DNA of 64,000 bases, taken from contig NZ_CP169244.1 in NCBI RefSeq assembly GCF_041902385.1, forward strand, positions 4,402,001 to 4,466,000, written 5' to 3'. The first letter of the stretch is position 1. Each line of letters opens with the position of its first letter. The translations under genes were made by a program, and so were the position numbers. This DNA is from Arcticibacter sp041902385 (GTDB lineage Bacteria > Bacteroidota > Bacteroidia > Sphingobacteriales > Sphingobacteriaceae). The notes beneath the pieces were generated by a model. It saw nothing but the letters and a program-made list of their open reading frames with translations, did no database searches and was not told the DNA's origin. Below, one piece after another: positions 18,801 to 27,396 of this stretch.

Positions 18801-21182
18801 TCAAAACGGCATTCCGATACCGAAGTTATATTGCAGAAAGCGGTATTGGTCCGGTGAATTGGTACGCGAATACTCAGCCTTAAACTCTTCACGCGAACTG
18901 CGGCTGAAGAGATGCTTTACCACCCACTGGTCAGAAAACTGGGGGTCCTTCACCTTTGCTCCCACATCCAGGCGGAAGACAAAGTACTGCAAGTCAAAAC
19001 GAAGTCCGGCGCCGGCTCCTATGGCTACCTGATCCAGGAATTTCCCGAACCGGAACTCTCCGTTCTCAAAGCCCTGGGTCTTCTTATACCGCCACACGTT
19101 TCCGAAGTCGACGAACGAAGCACCTTTCAGCTTCGCCCCAAGAAAACTGTTCATGATCTTAAACCGGTACTCCACATTTCCTTCCAGCTTAATCTCGCCA
19201 TATTGATCCAGGAAAGTGAGGTTCTTCCTGGCTTCTTCTGTTTCAATTGAACTGCGATTATAACGTCCCGGTCCCAACGTCCTCGCCTGCCATGCTCGTA
19301 CACCGGAAAAGCCTCCCGCGTAGAACATCCTCTCAAAGGGAATACTTACCGAGTCGGTGTTTCCGTAGGTGTTTCCGTACGGCACCACGATCCCCGGGTT
19401 GATACGGGCAACCAATTGCCGCTCGCCTCCAAGATGCTTATAATACCGCAGATCTATTTCACCCTTGGTATACTGAAGGTACCTCAACCCGAGAAAATTC
19501 CGAAAGCCGAGACTGTCTTTCTCGAAATGTAACAACTTGGCAACCAGACCAAAGGTATTCCCCCCGAGATCGGTTAAGCCTCTGAAATAAAAGAAGTCAT
19601 TGTAAGAATTTAACTTGTTGGCGTTATAAGTGTAAGTATAGATGCTTCCAAGGTTAAAATAGCGACGGTCGTTTGTCTTGATGTAGGCTTCATACCCTCT
19701 GGCCCTGATAGAATCTTTAAATTTCGGATCAAGTCGGCCGTCTCTGTATTCCACATTTACCGGAGTAAGGCTATGCAGCTTGTTCCTGTCCTGCAGCCAG
19801 TCGTACGTAATTGAATTGATGTACAAACGATTGCGAAAAGCACCGGGCTGATTAAAGAGCTGCATGCTGCTTGAGAAAGTAGTATGAGGAATGCCTGTTC
19901 CAATCTTAGAGGGCACGCGGAAAGGCACCAGTAGTCGCGGAATGATCAGGTTAACGCCCAGCTGAAAATCGCGGTTAAACACGTTACCCCAGACGCTCCG
20001 CCCTCCGCGATTGTCGAACATGATGCCATAGCGCAGCTTCACATCCAGCTGTTCTGCTCCGCCAAAGAGGTTTCGGTTTGTATAGGTATTCCCGATGTTA
20101 AAGCCGTTTCTTCCCGAATTAAAAGTATATTCTCCTTCCACCCGGTTGCTCATCCTCTTCAGCGGCGATGCATCAATGGTCACATTGAGGCTCGAGCTAT
20201 CCGGATCCTTTTCGTATTCAATCTTCAGCGTGCGGAACACGTTGAGCTCGTAAAGCCGGTCATAGGTCAGGTTCTCGCGCGTGACGCTATAAGGAGCTCC
20301 ATAATCAAGAAAGATATAGCGCGACAAGGGCTTGTATCTGAAACGATGAGAATAGTCCCGGAAATAAAGATGCGAATCAATTACAGCGGTATCCGGACGT
20401 ATATTGCGCATCCGTCCCGTTGAGGTCCGGATGGTCATAAGGGTCTCGTTATTGATATAATACTGTCTGTGGGTGGTTTTCCCCGGCGGATTGTAAATCT
20501 GAAGTTTCACGTCTACCCTGCTCGACGACAGAGAACTGTCCAGCCCCACGTGGATATACTGCTTAACAAAATCGTAATAGCCGTTATCTTTCAGCAGGGT
20601 GTAGGTGCTGTTAATCTCGTTCATCACCGAATCAGCATCGTACCGGTTTCCGCTTCTGATTTGAGTAAATCCGGCCCGGTTCTTTTCGTACAAGCTCCTG
20701 ACGGTCGTGTCGGGTATTTCGTAAGTAAAGTTGCGTATAGAAAAGGCCGGCCCCTGCTCCGCGGTGAAGGTGATATAGGCCTTCTTCTTTTTTACCTTGA
20801 TTTCATTGGTAACGCGGGCCTTGAAATAACCCTTATAAACCAGAAATTTCTGAATCTCGCGGGTAGAGATATCAACGAGCGAACTGTCAAGCAGATGCGG
20901 CGCCTCACCAATATTCTTCAGACGCGTGGTTTTATACTTGCCGTGCCTGGTATTAAAAAAATTGAACAAGGCCAGATTAAAACGTGAATTCGGCATGATA
21001 TCCTGCTGGATATACAATGAAGCGTCTTCCCTCAGCTCTTTATCCACCCCCTTTAACTTCACATCCTTTACAAGCGCCTGATCTTCGTTCAGGTAGCGCG
21101 TGCCGGAACAACCGTCTAATATGACTGCCAAAAACAGTATACTTGCAGCAAAGAAAAGACGAAAGGTACAATATGCTTTCAA
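18801..21182 (-). CDS. tamL: TamL, lipidated TamA/BamA-family outer-membrane protein
   Basis: 793 residues. The only usable start in this frame is TTG at 21182; an in-frame TGA lies just upstream. The N-terminus is a lipoprotein signal with lipobox LDGC, followed by SGTRYLNEDQALVKDVKLKG, the conserved start of Bacteroidota TamL proteins. POTRA domains occupy about residues 35-330, with an Omp85 barrel from about 390 to the end; the terminal strand is YNFGIGMPF. TamL is thought to work with TamB in moving lipids or proteins to the outer membrane; no tamB is adjacent here. The start codon overlaps the divergent RNA methyltransferase start by 10 nt. Confidence 0.88.
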   Translation of the reverse strand: MKAYCTFRLFFAASILFLAVILDGCSGTRYLNEDQALVKDVKLKGVDKELREDASLYIQQDIMPNSRFNLALFNFFNTRHGKYKTTRLKNIGEAPHLLDSSLVDISTREIQKFLVYKGYFKARVTNEIKVKKKKAYITFTAEQGPAFSIRNFTYEIPDTTVRSLYEKNRAGFTQIRSGNRYDADSVMNEINSTYTLLKDNGYYDFVKQYIHVGLDSSLSSSRVDVKLQIYNPPGKTTHRQYYINNETLMTIRTSTGRMRNIRPDTAVIDSHLYFRDYSHRFRYKPLSRYIFLDYGAPYSVTRENLTYDRLYELNVFRTLKIEYEKDPDSSSLNVTIDASPLKRMSNRVEGEYTFNSGRNGFNIGNTYTNRNLFGGAEQLDVKLRYGIMFDNRGGRSVWGNVFNRDFQLGVNLIIPRLLVPFRVPSKIGTGIPHTTFSSSMQLFNQPGAFRNRLYINSITYDWLQDRNKLHSLTPVNVEYRDGRLDPKFKDSIRARGYEAYIKTNDRRYFNLGSIYTYTYNANKLNSYNDFFYFRGLTDLGGNTFGLVAKLLHFEKDSLGFRNFLGLRYLQYTKGEIDLRYYKHLGGERQLVARINPGIVVPYGNTYGNTDSVSIPFERMFYAGGFSGVRAWQARTLGPGRYNRSSIETEEARKNLTFLDQYGEIKLEGNVEYRFKIMNSFLGAKLKGASFVDFGNVWRYKKTQGFENGEFRFGKFLDQVAIGAGAGLRFDLQYFVFRLDVGAKVKDPQFSDQWVVKHLFSRSSREEFKAEYSRTNSPDQYRFLQYNFGIGMPF

Positions 21183-21916
21183 AATCCCAAATCAGTTTTG
21201 TAAATGCATTACATCAAAAAAAATACAGAAAGGAGCATGCGCTCTTCATTGCAGAAGGCTCCAAATCAATAACTGAATTTCTCGCTTCTGATTATTCAGT
21301 AGACACCGTTTTTTATACTCCTGATGCGCTGCCAAATTTGAGCAAATTATCACAAAAAGTAAAACAGCTTGAAATCAGCGCCAGCGAGCTCAAAAAAATC
21401 AGTGCACTGCAGGCTCCCCAGGATGCGCTTGCCCTTGTTCGCATCCCAGAAAGAACTAACTTAAACGTTGAAAGTTTTAAAAAGAAGTTCACTATCATGC
21501 TCGACGGCGTGCAGGATCCCGGAAATATGGGGACGATCATCCGCACAGCCGACTGGTTTGGCTTTTCTGAGATCGTTTGTTCACAAGACACGGTCGAAGC
21601 ATATAACCCGAAGGTTGTGCAGGCAACGATGGGATCTCTCGCCCGCATCAAAGTATACTATGCGAATCTCGAAGAGCTGGTTGAGCAAGCAGCAATTCCG
21701 GTATTAGGGGCCGTCCTCGACGGAACCTCTGTCTATGAAAGCTCTTTCGGCAAAGAAGGCTTCATCGTCCTGGGAAATGAAGGCAATGGCCTTTCGCCGA
21801 CGCTCCAGCGCGCTCTTACCAAAAGAATCACCATTCCAAGGTTTGGCAAGGCCGAATCGCTCAATGTAGCAATCTCGGCAGCTATCCTCTGTTCGGAGCT
21901 GCGAAGGAAAAGCTAA
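21173..21916 (+). CDS. TrmH/SpoU-family RNA 2'-O-methyltransferase
   Basis: 247 residues from ATG 21173 (a longer frame begins at 21143 inside tamL and is unlikely). An N-terminal L30e-like substrate-binding segment (KYRKEHALFIAEGSKSITEF) leads into a SPOUT domain with the three SpoU motifs: DPGNMGTIIRTADWFG (motif 1), VLGNEGNGLS (motif 2) and IPRFGKAESLNVAISAAI (motif 3). It should methylate a ribose in rRNA or tRNA with SAM. RlmB or TsnR-like activity is possible, but the target cannot be told from sequence. The gene contains an A8 run near codon 15 that stays in frame. Confidence 0.9.
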   Translation: MLSKSQISFVNALHQKKYRKEHALFIAEGSKSITEFLASDYSVDTVFYTPDALPNLSKLSQKVKQLEISASELKKISALQAPQDALALVRIPERTNLNVESFKKKFTIMLDGVQDPGNMGTIIRTADWFGFSEIVCSQDTVEAYNPKVVQATMGSLARIKVYYANLEELVEQAAIPVLGAVLDGTSVYESSFGKEGFIVLGNEGNGLSPTLQRALTKRITIPRFGKAESLNVAISAAILCSELRRKS

Positions 21917-21958
21917 GACGAAAAAGAAAACTAAAAATTCAATTTTTATCAATCCTGA

Positions 21959-21988
21959 TTGCCGAATTAAAAATAATTACTATTTTTG
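21959..21988 (+). promoter_or_regulatory. Bacteroidota-type promoter of tRNA-Cys
   Basis: TTG at 21959-21961, 19-nt spacer, then TATTTTTG at 21981-21988. This fits the known Bacteroidota -33 (TTG)/-7 (TAnnTTTG) consensus and lies 15 nt upstream of the tRNA. Confidence 0.7.
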
Positions 21989-22003
21989 CACTCCCTCGAA
22001 CAG

Positions 22004-22074
22004 GGTCGGATGGCCGAGTGGCTAGGCAGAGGTCTGCAAAACCTCGTACAGCGGTTCGAATCCGCTTCCGACCT
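22004..22074 (+). tRNA. tRNA-Cys (anticodon GCA)
   Basis: Cloverleaf by eye: acceptor GGTCGGA/TCCGACC, D-arm GCC-GAGTGGCTA-GGC, anticodon arm GAGGT-CTGCAAA-ACCTC with GCA at 22036-22038, T-arm AGCGG-TTCGAAT-CCGCT, discriminator U. No CCA is encoded. A small protein gene starts 28 nt downstream, probably on the same transcript. Confidence 0.95.
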
Positions 22075-22102
22075 CACAGGATTAATAGATAAAAAGAAAA
22101 CC

Positions 22103-22282
22103 ATGGGAGTTACACGTTTAAAAAGAAAAGATAGAAGAAACAAAACGGTTTCACGCCTGGAAGTTCAGTTCCTGAAGCTTGGCCGCAACATTGAAACTGG
22201 CAGCCGTTCTAAGGAATCAGCAACTAGCCAGCTGGCCAAGAATAATGCAGTACTTGCTCAAATCGAAGCGCAGTCTAAATAA
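22103..22282 (+). CDS. Small basic conserved-looking protein
   Basis: 59 residues beginning MGVTRLKRKDRRNKTVSRLE: very basic at the N-terminus, helical, with a Gln/Ala-rich end. There is no signal peptide. The frame is open upstream through the tRNA, but the ATG at 22103 with preceding AAAAGAAAA is the obvious start. It is probably co-transcribed with tRNA-Cys, and a terminator follows 41 nt after the stop. The composition suggests an RNA- or ribosome-associated role, but that is only a guess. Confidence 0.7.
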   Translation: MGVTRLKRKDRRNKTVSRLEVQFLKLGRNIETGSRSKESATSQLAKNNAVLAQIEAQSK

Positions 22283-22323
22283 GACAGTTTACTCCAGCCT
22301 TTTCCAGGCTTTAAAGAATATCT

Positions 22324-22357
22324 AAAGAGGATCCTTAAAAAGTGTCCTCTTTTTTTA
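22324..22357 (+). terminator. Rho-independent terminator
   Basis: AAAGAGGA stem with TCCTCTTT and a T-rich tail of seven further T, ending the tRNA-Cys/small-protein transcript. Confidence 0.8.
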
Positions 22358-22820
22358 TTGGCCTTTTCACGGATCAAGGCATCAAGGATCAAACTAAAAA
22401 GTCCGGGGGATGAATAATTAAGCCAAAATTTTCATTAGGCGATACATAAAGAAGCTGATGTTTCGCACACCTCTGAACTGGCTTCGCAGGACTTTGATTT
22501 TAGCATTGAAAGATTGAGACCAACTGGGTCAGCCCTTTCGATCCCTTAAGGATATCTCACCGTGCCATTTCTCTCAGCAAACCTCCATTAATGGATCGAT
22601 TTCTAACGGCGTTCCCTCAAGAGGACGGAAAGAACGTCGGGGCAAATCAGGGCCCCTCCTGGCTCACAAAAGAAGAGCGGAACTTTCTCCCTAAAGGCAG
22701 CCGGATTTCCAGAATGCCGTAAGACTTTCTTCTCGAACTTCATAGTGTACCATCGCTTTAGGAAAAGGCATCCAAATTAACCATCAGGCTAAACCGAGAC
22801 CTTCGTGTACATATTTTACA
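22358..22820. other. 463-nt intergenic stretch without a recognisable gene
   Basis: Both strands hold only short frames with frequent stops. A direct near-repeat (GGATCAAGGCATCAAGGATCAA) sits at its left end. No tRNA, IS end or domain-bearing remnant was recognised. Confidence 0.4.
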
Positions 22821-23855
22821 TTAAGCTTTACCGGCGCGCAGCAGCCCCCGGTTAATTTGCTTGACAATAGCCGGTCCCTGGTAGATAAAACCGGTATATA
22901 CCTGGATCAAGGAGGCACCTGCATCCAGCTTCTCAATAGCATCTTCCGGGGTGTGAATCCCTCCCACTCCTACGATAGGGAAAGCCTTTCCCGACTTCTC
23001 AGACAAATAGCGGATCACCTCTGTAGATCGCTTTGTCAGTGGCTTTCCACTCAAGCCGCCCGTTTCAGAAGTAAGCTTAGCAGGCGAAACCAGGCCATCA
23101 CGCCCAATTGTCGTATTGGTCGCGATCACACCCGCAATACCTGTCTCCTTAACGATTTCTATAATGTCGTCAAGCTGGTCGTTCGTTAGGTCCGGCGCAA
23201 TCTTCAGGAGAATCGGTCTCGATACCCCGTCTTTTGAATTGCGCTGCTGAAGAGTATGCAGGATGTGCTTAAGCGGCTCCTTTTCCTGTAAAGCTCTCAA
23301 ACCCGGCGTATTGGGCGAACTCACATTCACTACAAAATAATCCACTACATCAAAAAGCGCGTCAAAGCACTTGATATAATCGTTTACCGCGTTCTCATTC
23401 GGAGTAAGTTTATTCTTTCCAATATTCCCGCCAATGATCAGACCGTTCCTCTTGAGATAGCGCAGATGACCTGCAGCAACCTCTGCTCCTTTGTTATTAA
23501 AGCCCATCCGGTTAATCAGTCCTTCGTCCTTAGGTAGACGGAACATCCGTGGCAGATCATTCCCCGGCTGAGGCAAGGGGGTTACCGTTCCAATCTCAAT
23601 AAAGCCGAATCCAAAATTTGCCAGTTCTTTTACCAGCTCCGCATTTTTATCGAAACCGGCGCCCAAACCCACGGGATTCTTAAACTTCAAGCCAAACACT
23701 TCCCGCTCAAGCCGTGAATCGTTCAAATGAAATGCCGACTTTTGCAAAGCCGCCACTCCCGGGACCTTGTTAGCTGCCCGAAGCACTGTAGTTACAAAAT
23801 GATGGATGTCTTCAGGGGCAAACTTGAAAAGCAAAGGTCTTATGAGATGGTACAT
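22821..23855 (-). CDS. pyrD: Dihydroorotate dehydrogenase (quinone), class 2
   Basis: 344 residues, the class-2 length. The N-terminal helical membrane-association domain (MYHLIRPLLFKFAPEDIHHF) is followed by an FMN-binding barrel with GLGAGFDKNAE, GFIEIGTVTPLPQPGN and MGFNNKGA. VNVSSPNTPGLR includes the class-2 catalytic Ser, and KIAPDL, ATNTT and GVGGI complete the FMN site. It oxidises dihydroorotate to orotate with transfer to menaquinone at the inner membrane, the fourth step of pyrimidine synthesis. Its -7-like box ends only 4 nt before the ATG. Monocistronic. Confidence 0.95.
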   Translation of the reverse strand: MYHLIRPLLFKFAPEDIHHFVTTVLRAANKVPGVAALQKSAFHLNDSRLEREVFGLKFKNPVGLGAGFDKNAELVKELANFGFGFIEIGTVTPLPQPGNDLPRMFRLPKDEGLINRMGFNNKGAEVAAGHLRYLKRNGLIIGGNIGKNKLTPNENAVNDYIKCFDALFDVVDYFVVNVSSPNTPGLRALQEKEPLKHILHTLQQRNSKDGVSRPILLKIAPDLTNDQLDDIIEIVKETGIAGVIATNTTIGRDGLVSPAKLTSETGGLSGKPLTKRSTEVIRYLSEKSGKAFPIVGVGGIHTPEDAIEKLDAGASLIQVYTGFIYQGPAIVKQINRGLLRAGKA

Positions 23856-23859
23856 GCGG

Positions 23860-23867
23860 CAAAAATA
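23860..23867 (-). promoter_or_regulatory. -7 box (TATTTTTG) almost touching the pyrD start codon
   Basis: It matches TAnnTTTG on the minus strand and ends 4 nt before the ATG, so a transcript from it would be nearly or fully leaderless. No clear TTG -33 element was found upstream, which lowers confidence. Confidence 0.4.
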
Positions 23868-24004
23868 CGGACTTTTACGTGATCAGCATGTGTTTTTTTA
23901 TCTACATGAACAGAAGCGCGACCCTCAGCACACCAAAGGCTGTCAAATACACCCATGCGTCCGCCCCTTCTTATTCAATTAGCGACTCGTTTAATGTTAA
24001 AGCT

Positions 24005-24012
24005 TATCTTTG
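24005..24012 (+). promoter_or_regulatory. -7 box (TATCTTTG) upstream of mnmD
   Basis: It matches TAnnTTTG and ends 20 nt before the GTG start. The -33 element is weak (no clean TTG). Confidence 0.5.
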
Positions 24013-24032
24013 CTCCATAAATCCGCAAACAC

Positions 24033-24722
24033 GTGTCAAATAGCTCAGAAGTGCTTTCTCTCGTCGCCACAGCCGACGGCTCCAATACATTATTCAATGC
24101 ACAGGTGGGCGAGCACTATCACTCCCGCCATGGTGCCCTGCAGGAAAGCAAGCACGTATTCCTGAATTCCGGGCTAAAGTTCTTACTCGAAAAAGAGCGT
24201 AGAAATCACGCCGACATCCTCGAAGTCGGCTTCGGCACCGGACTAAACTTCTTGCTGACAGCCGACTACTGCACCTTTTCATCTATAAAACTCTCTTACA
24301 CCGGTATTGAGGCTTACCCTCTTTTTGAAGACTTGATTTTCAATACAGGATACGACCGCTTTGTCTCAGAAGAGACCTGGAATCAGTTCGTTTACGCTTA
24401 TGCTACTGCACAGAAAGAGGAATGCCAGTTCAGTCAGCTTTGTTCATTAAGGATATCAGTTGAAAAGCTCGAACACTTCCAGACAGGACAGAGCTTCGAT
24501 TTGATCTACTTTGATGCTTTTGCAGCGATCCATCAGCCCGAAATGTGGAGCAACGACATGATTGAAAAATGCGCGGCTTACCTGCGGCCGGGTGGCGTCT
24601 TTGTTACGTATGCCATTACCGGCAACCTGAAAAGATGCCTCAAAGCAGCCGGCTTCTCTGTTGAGAAGGCCCCCGGCGCGCCGGGAAAAAGAGAGATGCT
24701 CCGCGCAGTAAGAGAATTTTGA
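24033..24722 (+). CDS. mnmD: tRNA 5-methylaminomethyl-2-thiouridine methyltransferase, MnmD type
   Basis: 229 residues from a GTG start; the typical length of stand-alone MnmD (the methyltransferase half of MnmC). SAM-binding ILEVGFGTGLNFLL is at about residues 63-76. FDLIYFDAFAAIHQPEMW is at about 154-171, followed by YLRPGGVFVTY and PGKREMLRA. There is no FAD-oxidoreductase domain as in fused MnmC. It should complete mnm5s2U34 in tRNA wobble positions using SAM. Stand-alone gene; a small terminator hairpin follows. Confidence 0.9.
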   Translation: MSNSSEVLSLVATADGSNTLFNAQVGEHYHSRHGALQESKHVFLNSGLKFLLEKERRNHADILEVGFGTGLNFLLTADYCTFSSIKLSYTGIEAYPLFEDLIFNTGYDRFVSEETWNQFVYAYATAQKEECQFSQLCSLRISVEKLEHFQTGQSFDLIYFDAFAAIHQPEMWSNDMIEKCAAYLRPGGVFVTYAITGNLKRCLKAAGFSVEKAPGAPGKREMLRAVREF

Positions 24723-24723
24723 C

Positions 24724-24743
24724 AAGCCGCTGTTCGGGCTTTT
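24724..24743 (+). terminator. Probable small terminator after mnmD
   Basis: AAGCC...GGCTT stem closing on CTTTT, 2 nt after the stop codon. The stem is short. Confidence 0.5.
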
Positions 24744-24900
24744 CATCCCCGGGAGGCATAAGTTGCTCCAAAAATTCATTATCTTTATTGTGACGCTCGA
24801 ATGGGCCATGGCCACCCTTGGCTAAGGGTTTGCAGGTTGATCTCTCTTGTTCGCTTCAAGAGCGCTATTGTACCGTTCTTCCTATATAACATAGCCGTTA

Positions 24901-24979
24901 TGCGTGCGGGGTATCTCCGGGGTGAGTCCGGGTTGAGTGCGGGTATTTCCAACAAAACACCGCAGTCAATCCGCACGCA
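24901..24979. repeat. Four 11-nt tandem units bracketed by a 9-bp inverted repeat
   Basis: Units start at 24908, 24919, 24930 and 24941: GGGGTATCTCC, GGGGTGAGTCC, GGGTTGAGTGC, GGGTATTTCCA. TGCGTGCGG (24901-24909) and CCGCACGCA (24971-24979) are perfect inverted copies around the array. It is an intergenic, GC-rich element of the same period and design as the one at 54567-54641. Confidence 0.65.
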
Positions 24980-25334
24980 CCGCAGACTCTCCCCCCACTG
25001 AAAACGATAGAAGTACGGCACAGGATATAATCAGAAACGTACCGTTTGTTTAACTATGCAAATTAAGCTTCTTCTCCAGCCAATGCTCTTTTTTCGGAGA
25101 TCTTCGCCCTGCTTGCATTAACTGTTCCCTTGACCAGATCACTAATAGCATGACCTGCCGAGCCCTCGTTCGAAATGTAGGTCTGATCGTAAATTATTAT
25201 TTTTTGTTATCATATCAGAACAAAATAATCTCTAGATTTAACTGTCATTGTTCCTTCGTTATCCCCGGTCGACTAATGCAGGAAAACAAGCACAAAAAAA
25301 AGCTCCTGCAGAAAAAAGAGCGAAAATCTTTCAG

Positions 25335-25607
25335 ATGTTACAATACCCTAATGCCCGGCAGATGAAGTGGGTACTCCTCATGTTCTCATCACTGCTCACC
25401 CTGATGCTTCTTCTAGGCAGTGATCTCCATAGTAGCTCAGACGGAAATGACTATGTCGGTTTTCCATTTCGATTCTACAGCTATTTTGGAGGCAAACGCC
25501 ATATAGCTTTCAGGCATCAATTTGACCTTTTTGCTCTGTTGGCTGACTTGCTCATTCTTTTGCTGCTTTCATTGGTCGCACTAATGCGGCCGGGCAAAAA
25601 GCAATAA
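25335..25607 (+). CDS. Small two-helix membrane protein, hypothetical
   Basis: 90 residues from ATG 25335 (MLQYPNARQMKWVLL; 25248 and 25362 are alternatives). It has two hydrophobic segments (WVLLMFSSLLTLMLLLG and LFALLADLLILLLLSLVAL) separated by an aromatic, polar loop (FPFRFYSYFGG) and a positive C-terminus (RPGKKQ). It resembles small DUF-type inner-membrane proteins of Bacteroidota, but no family is named. The region upstream (24744-25334) holds only the repeat element. Confidence 0.55.
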   Translation: MLQYPNARQMKWVLLMFSSLLTLMLLLGSDLHSSSDGNDYVGFPFRFYSYFGGKRHIAFRHQFDLFALLADLLILLLLSLVALMRPGKKQ

Positions 25608-25648
25608 CAGCTGCTCTGTACGAACCGCCTAAAACAGGCTTCTTTTCC

Positions 25649-26839
25649 TCAAATATTACTGGCAATAACAAAACCCGAGGCCCAGGCCCACTGGAAATTG
25701 TAGCCTCCAAGCCAGCCGGTAACGTCGACGCATTCGCCGCCGAAGAATAAGCCCGGGACTTTCTTTGCCTCAAGCGTCTTAGATGAGAGCTCGCCGGTAG
25801 CGACGCCGCCTCGCATCACCTCGGCTTTGTCGTAGCCTTTGTCGCCTGCAGGTTTTACCTTAAAATGGTGAATCAACTGCTCAATCTGCAACAGATCGGC
25901 CTTATTTAACGAGGCAAGGTTCTTGTCTACGGGGAGGTATTTGGCAAGGGCTTCTGCAAACTTTCTGGAATAAAGTGAGGCGAGCAGGGTCAAAAGGAGC
26001 TTTTTGCCGTTTTCGTTACGTTCCCGCTCAATCAAAGCAAGGATGCGAGACGAGGGCAGCAGGTCGATCTCCAGGCTTTCCCCAGCTTCCCAGTATGATG
26101 AGATCTGAAGTATGGCCGGACCACTAAGTCCCCAGTGCGTAAAGAGGATATTCTCTTCAAAGCTGATCCGCTCATTGCTCACTCTGCAAAACACGCTGTT
26201 TCCTGAAAGCTGGGCGAACCAGTCGGCATCCCTGCCCGTCACTGTAAGCGGAACAAGCGCAGGTGCCGGCTTTACTACCCGGAGGCCAAACTGCCGGGCA
26301 ATGCGGAGGCCGAAGTCAGACGCTCCCAGCTTTTTGACGGGCAGTCCCCCGCTGGCTACGACCAGCCGTGCCGTGCGAATAACGCTGGGCCTGCCCTCCG
26401 CAAGGAAGGAAACTTCAAAATCACCCTGTGCTTCTTTAGCCACGGAAGTGACCTCACAGTCGTACCGGATCTCTTGTCCCAGGTCGGCACAGAGCGAAAC
26501 AAATACGTCTACAATATCGCGGGCCTTATTATTTTCCGGAAACAGCTGCCCAAGCTTCTTCTCCTTCCCGTAAATGCCATAGGTTTCAAAGAACGTGATA
26601 GTATCCTCGACCGTCCATTGTGAGAAGGCGGACTTACAGAAATGTTCGTTTTCTGAGACGAAGTTTGATGCCGCAGTGTACAGGTTGGTATAGTTGCACC
26701 TCCCCCCACCTGAAATCAGGATCTTCGCGCCCGCATTGGGATTACGTTCGAGGATCAGCACTCTTTTTCCTAAAAAGCCGGCCTGAACTGCGCACATCAG
26801 TCCACAGGCCCCTGCCCCTATTATTACAGCATCGTACAT
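25649..26839 (-). CDS. BaiN/RdsA-like NAD(P)/FAD-dependent oxidoreductase (HI0933 family)
   Basis: 396 residues, family-typical. The N-terminal dinucleotide motif AVIIGAGACGLMCAVQAG is followed by the HI0933 signature GAKILISGGGRCNYTN. FGLRVVKPAPALVPL and VGRR-like substrate-domain segments come next, and the C-terminal GGECVDVTGWLGGYNFQWAW closes the FAD site. Members include uncharacterised flavoproteins and BaiN, a bile-acid reductase; the bile-acid role should not be assumed here. Monocistronic, convergent with the small membrane protein. Confidence 0.9.
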   Translation of the reverse strand: MYDAVIIGAGACGLMCAVQAGFLGKRVLILERNPNAGAKILISGGGRCNYTNLYTAASNFVSENEHFCKSAFSQWTVEDTITFFETYGIYGKEKKLGQLFPENNKARDIVDVFVSLCADLGQEIRYDCEVTSVAKEAQGDFEVSFLAEGRPSVIRTARLVVASGGLPVKKLGASDFGLRIARQFGLRVVKPAPALVPLTVTGRDADWFAQLSGNSVFCRVSNERISFEENILFTHWGLSGPAILQISSYWEAGESLEIDLLPSSRILALIERERNENGKKLLLTLLASLYSRKFAEALAKYLPVDKNLASLNKADLLQIEQLIHHFKVKPAGDKGYDKAEVMRGGVATGELSSKTLEAKKVPGLFFGGECVDVTGWLGGYNFQWAWASGFVIASNI

Positions 26840-27336
26840 TCTATATCGCCTGTTTCTTTCTACTATTACTTACTCGTTTACCTCTGCCGTAACACCCTCG
26901 ACTCTGATGTACCTCAAAAGGCTTCTTTGCGTCTCACCCCCTTTGAAAGCCGCTATTCGCTTCCTGTCAGAGGCTGCGCTTTACCGCATCTTAATTCAGG
27001 GCGGCCGACTGTCCTCCCATACCATCAACCGATATTCATCCTGCGCCGGCATCTTGGGGACCATCCATCCTCTGCCCCTTGACCGGCTTTAGCATCGCCG
27101 ACGGGCAGTATTCCGGCTCCCGCCTGTCCAGGCAGGCAGATCAGATCGACCAAACGAATGTGCTTTTGTCTCTCAACAAGGCTCTGCCGTATGCCGAAAT
27201 AAGCAAGAGTTCCTGAGTCCAACAGTCAGCCCTGCTCTGTCTGATCATCACGAGCCTCGCCATGGCTCTGCTTTTCCCGTTGGAGAAGGCCCGCGATCGT
27301 TTTGGCTACGCCCGCAAAGGTAACAATAGAAATATT
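26840..27336. other. 497-nt intergenic stretch upstream of the his promoter
   Basis: No gene with recognisable features is seen on either strand. A small palindromic stretch CTGTCCAGGCAGGCAG lies near 27124. The right end carries the his operon promoter, listed separately. Confidence 0.4.
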
Positions 27337-27365
27337 TTGTTATTAAACATGTATGTGTATATTTG
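27337..27365 (+). promoter_or_regulatory. his operon promoter
   Basis: TTG at 27337-27339, 18-nt spacer, TATATTTG at 27358-27365: a good match to the Bacteroidota -33/-7 consensus. Transcription would start about 30 nt before the leader peptide ATG. Confidence 0.7.
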
Positions 27366-27396
27366 CGCTCCCGGTTTTTTAATCAGGAGTTCATAA

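Noticed and set aside
20469..20987. 172-residue plus-strand frame opposite tamL
   Set aside because: Fully antisense to a gene with clear domains; composition mirrors the sense codons and no motif or start signal is present.
22358..22820. Possible transposase remnant
   Set aside because: Short frames such as MFRTPLNWLRRTLILALKD have no catalytic motif and no terminal inverted repeats or target duplication were seen.
24901..24979. Possible CRISPR-like array
   Set aside because: Units are 11 nt with no spacers and no cas genes are in the window; the same holds for 54598-54641.
27025..27222. 65-residue minus-strand frame upstream of his
   Set aside because: No signal, no domain, no start signal; unremarkable composition.
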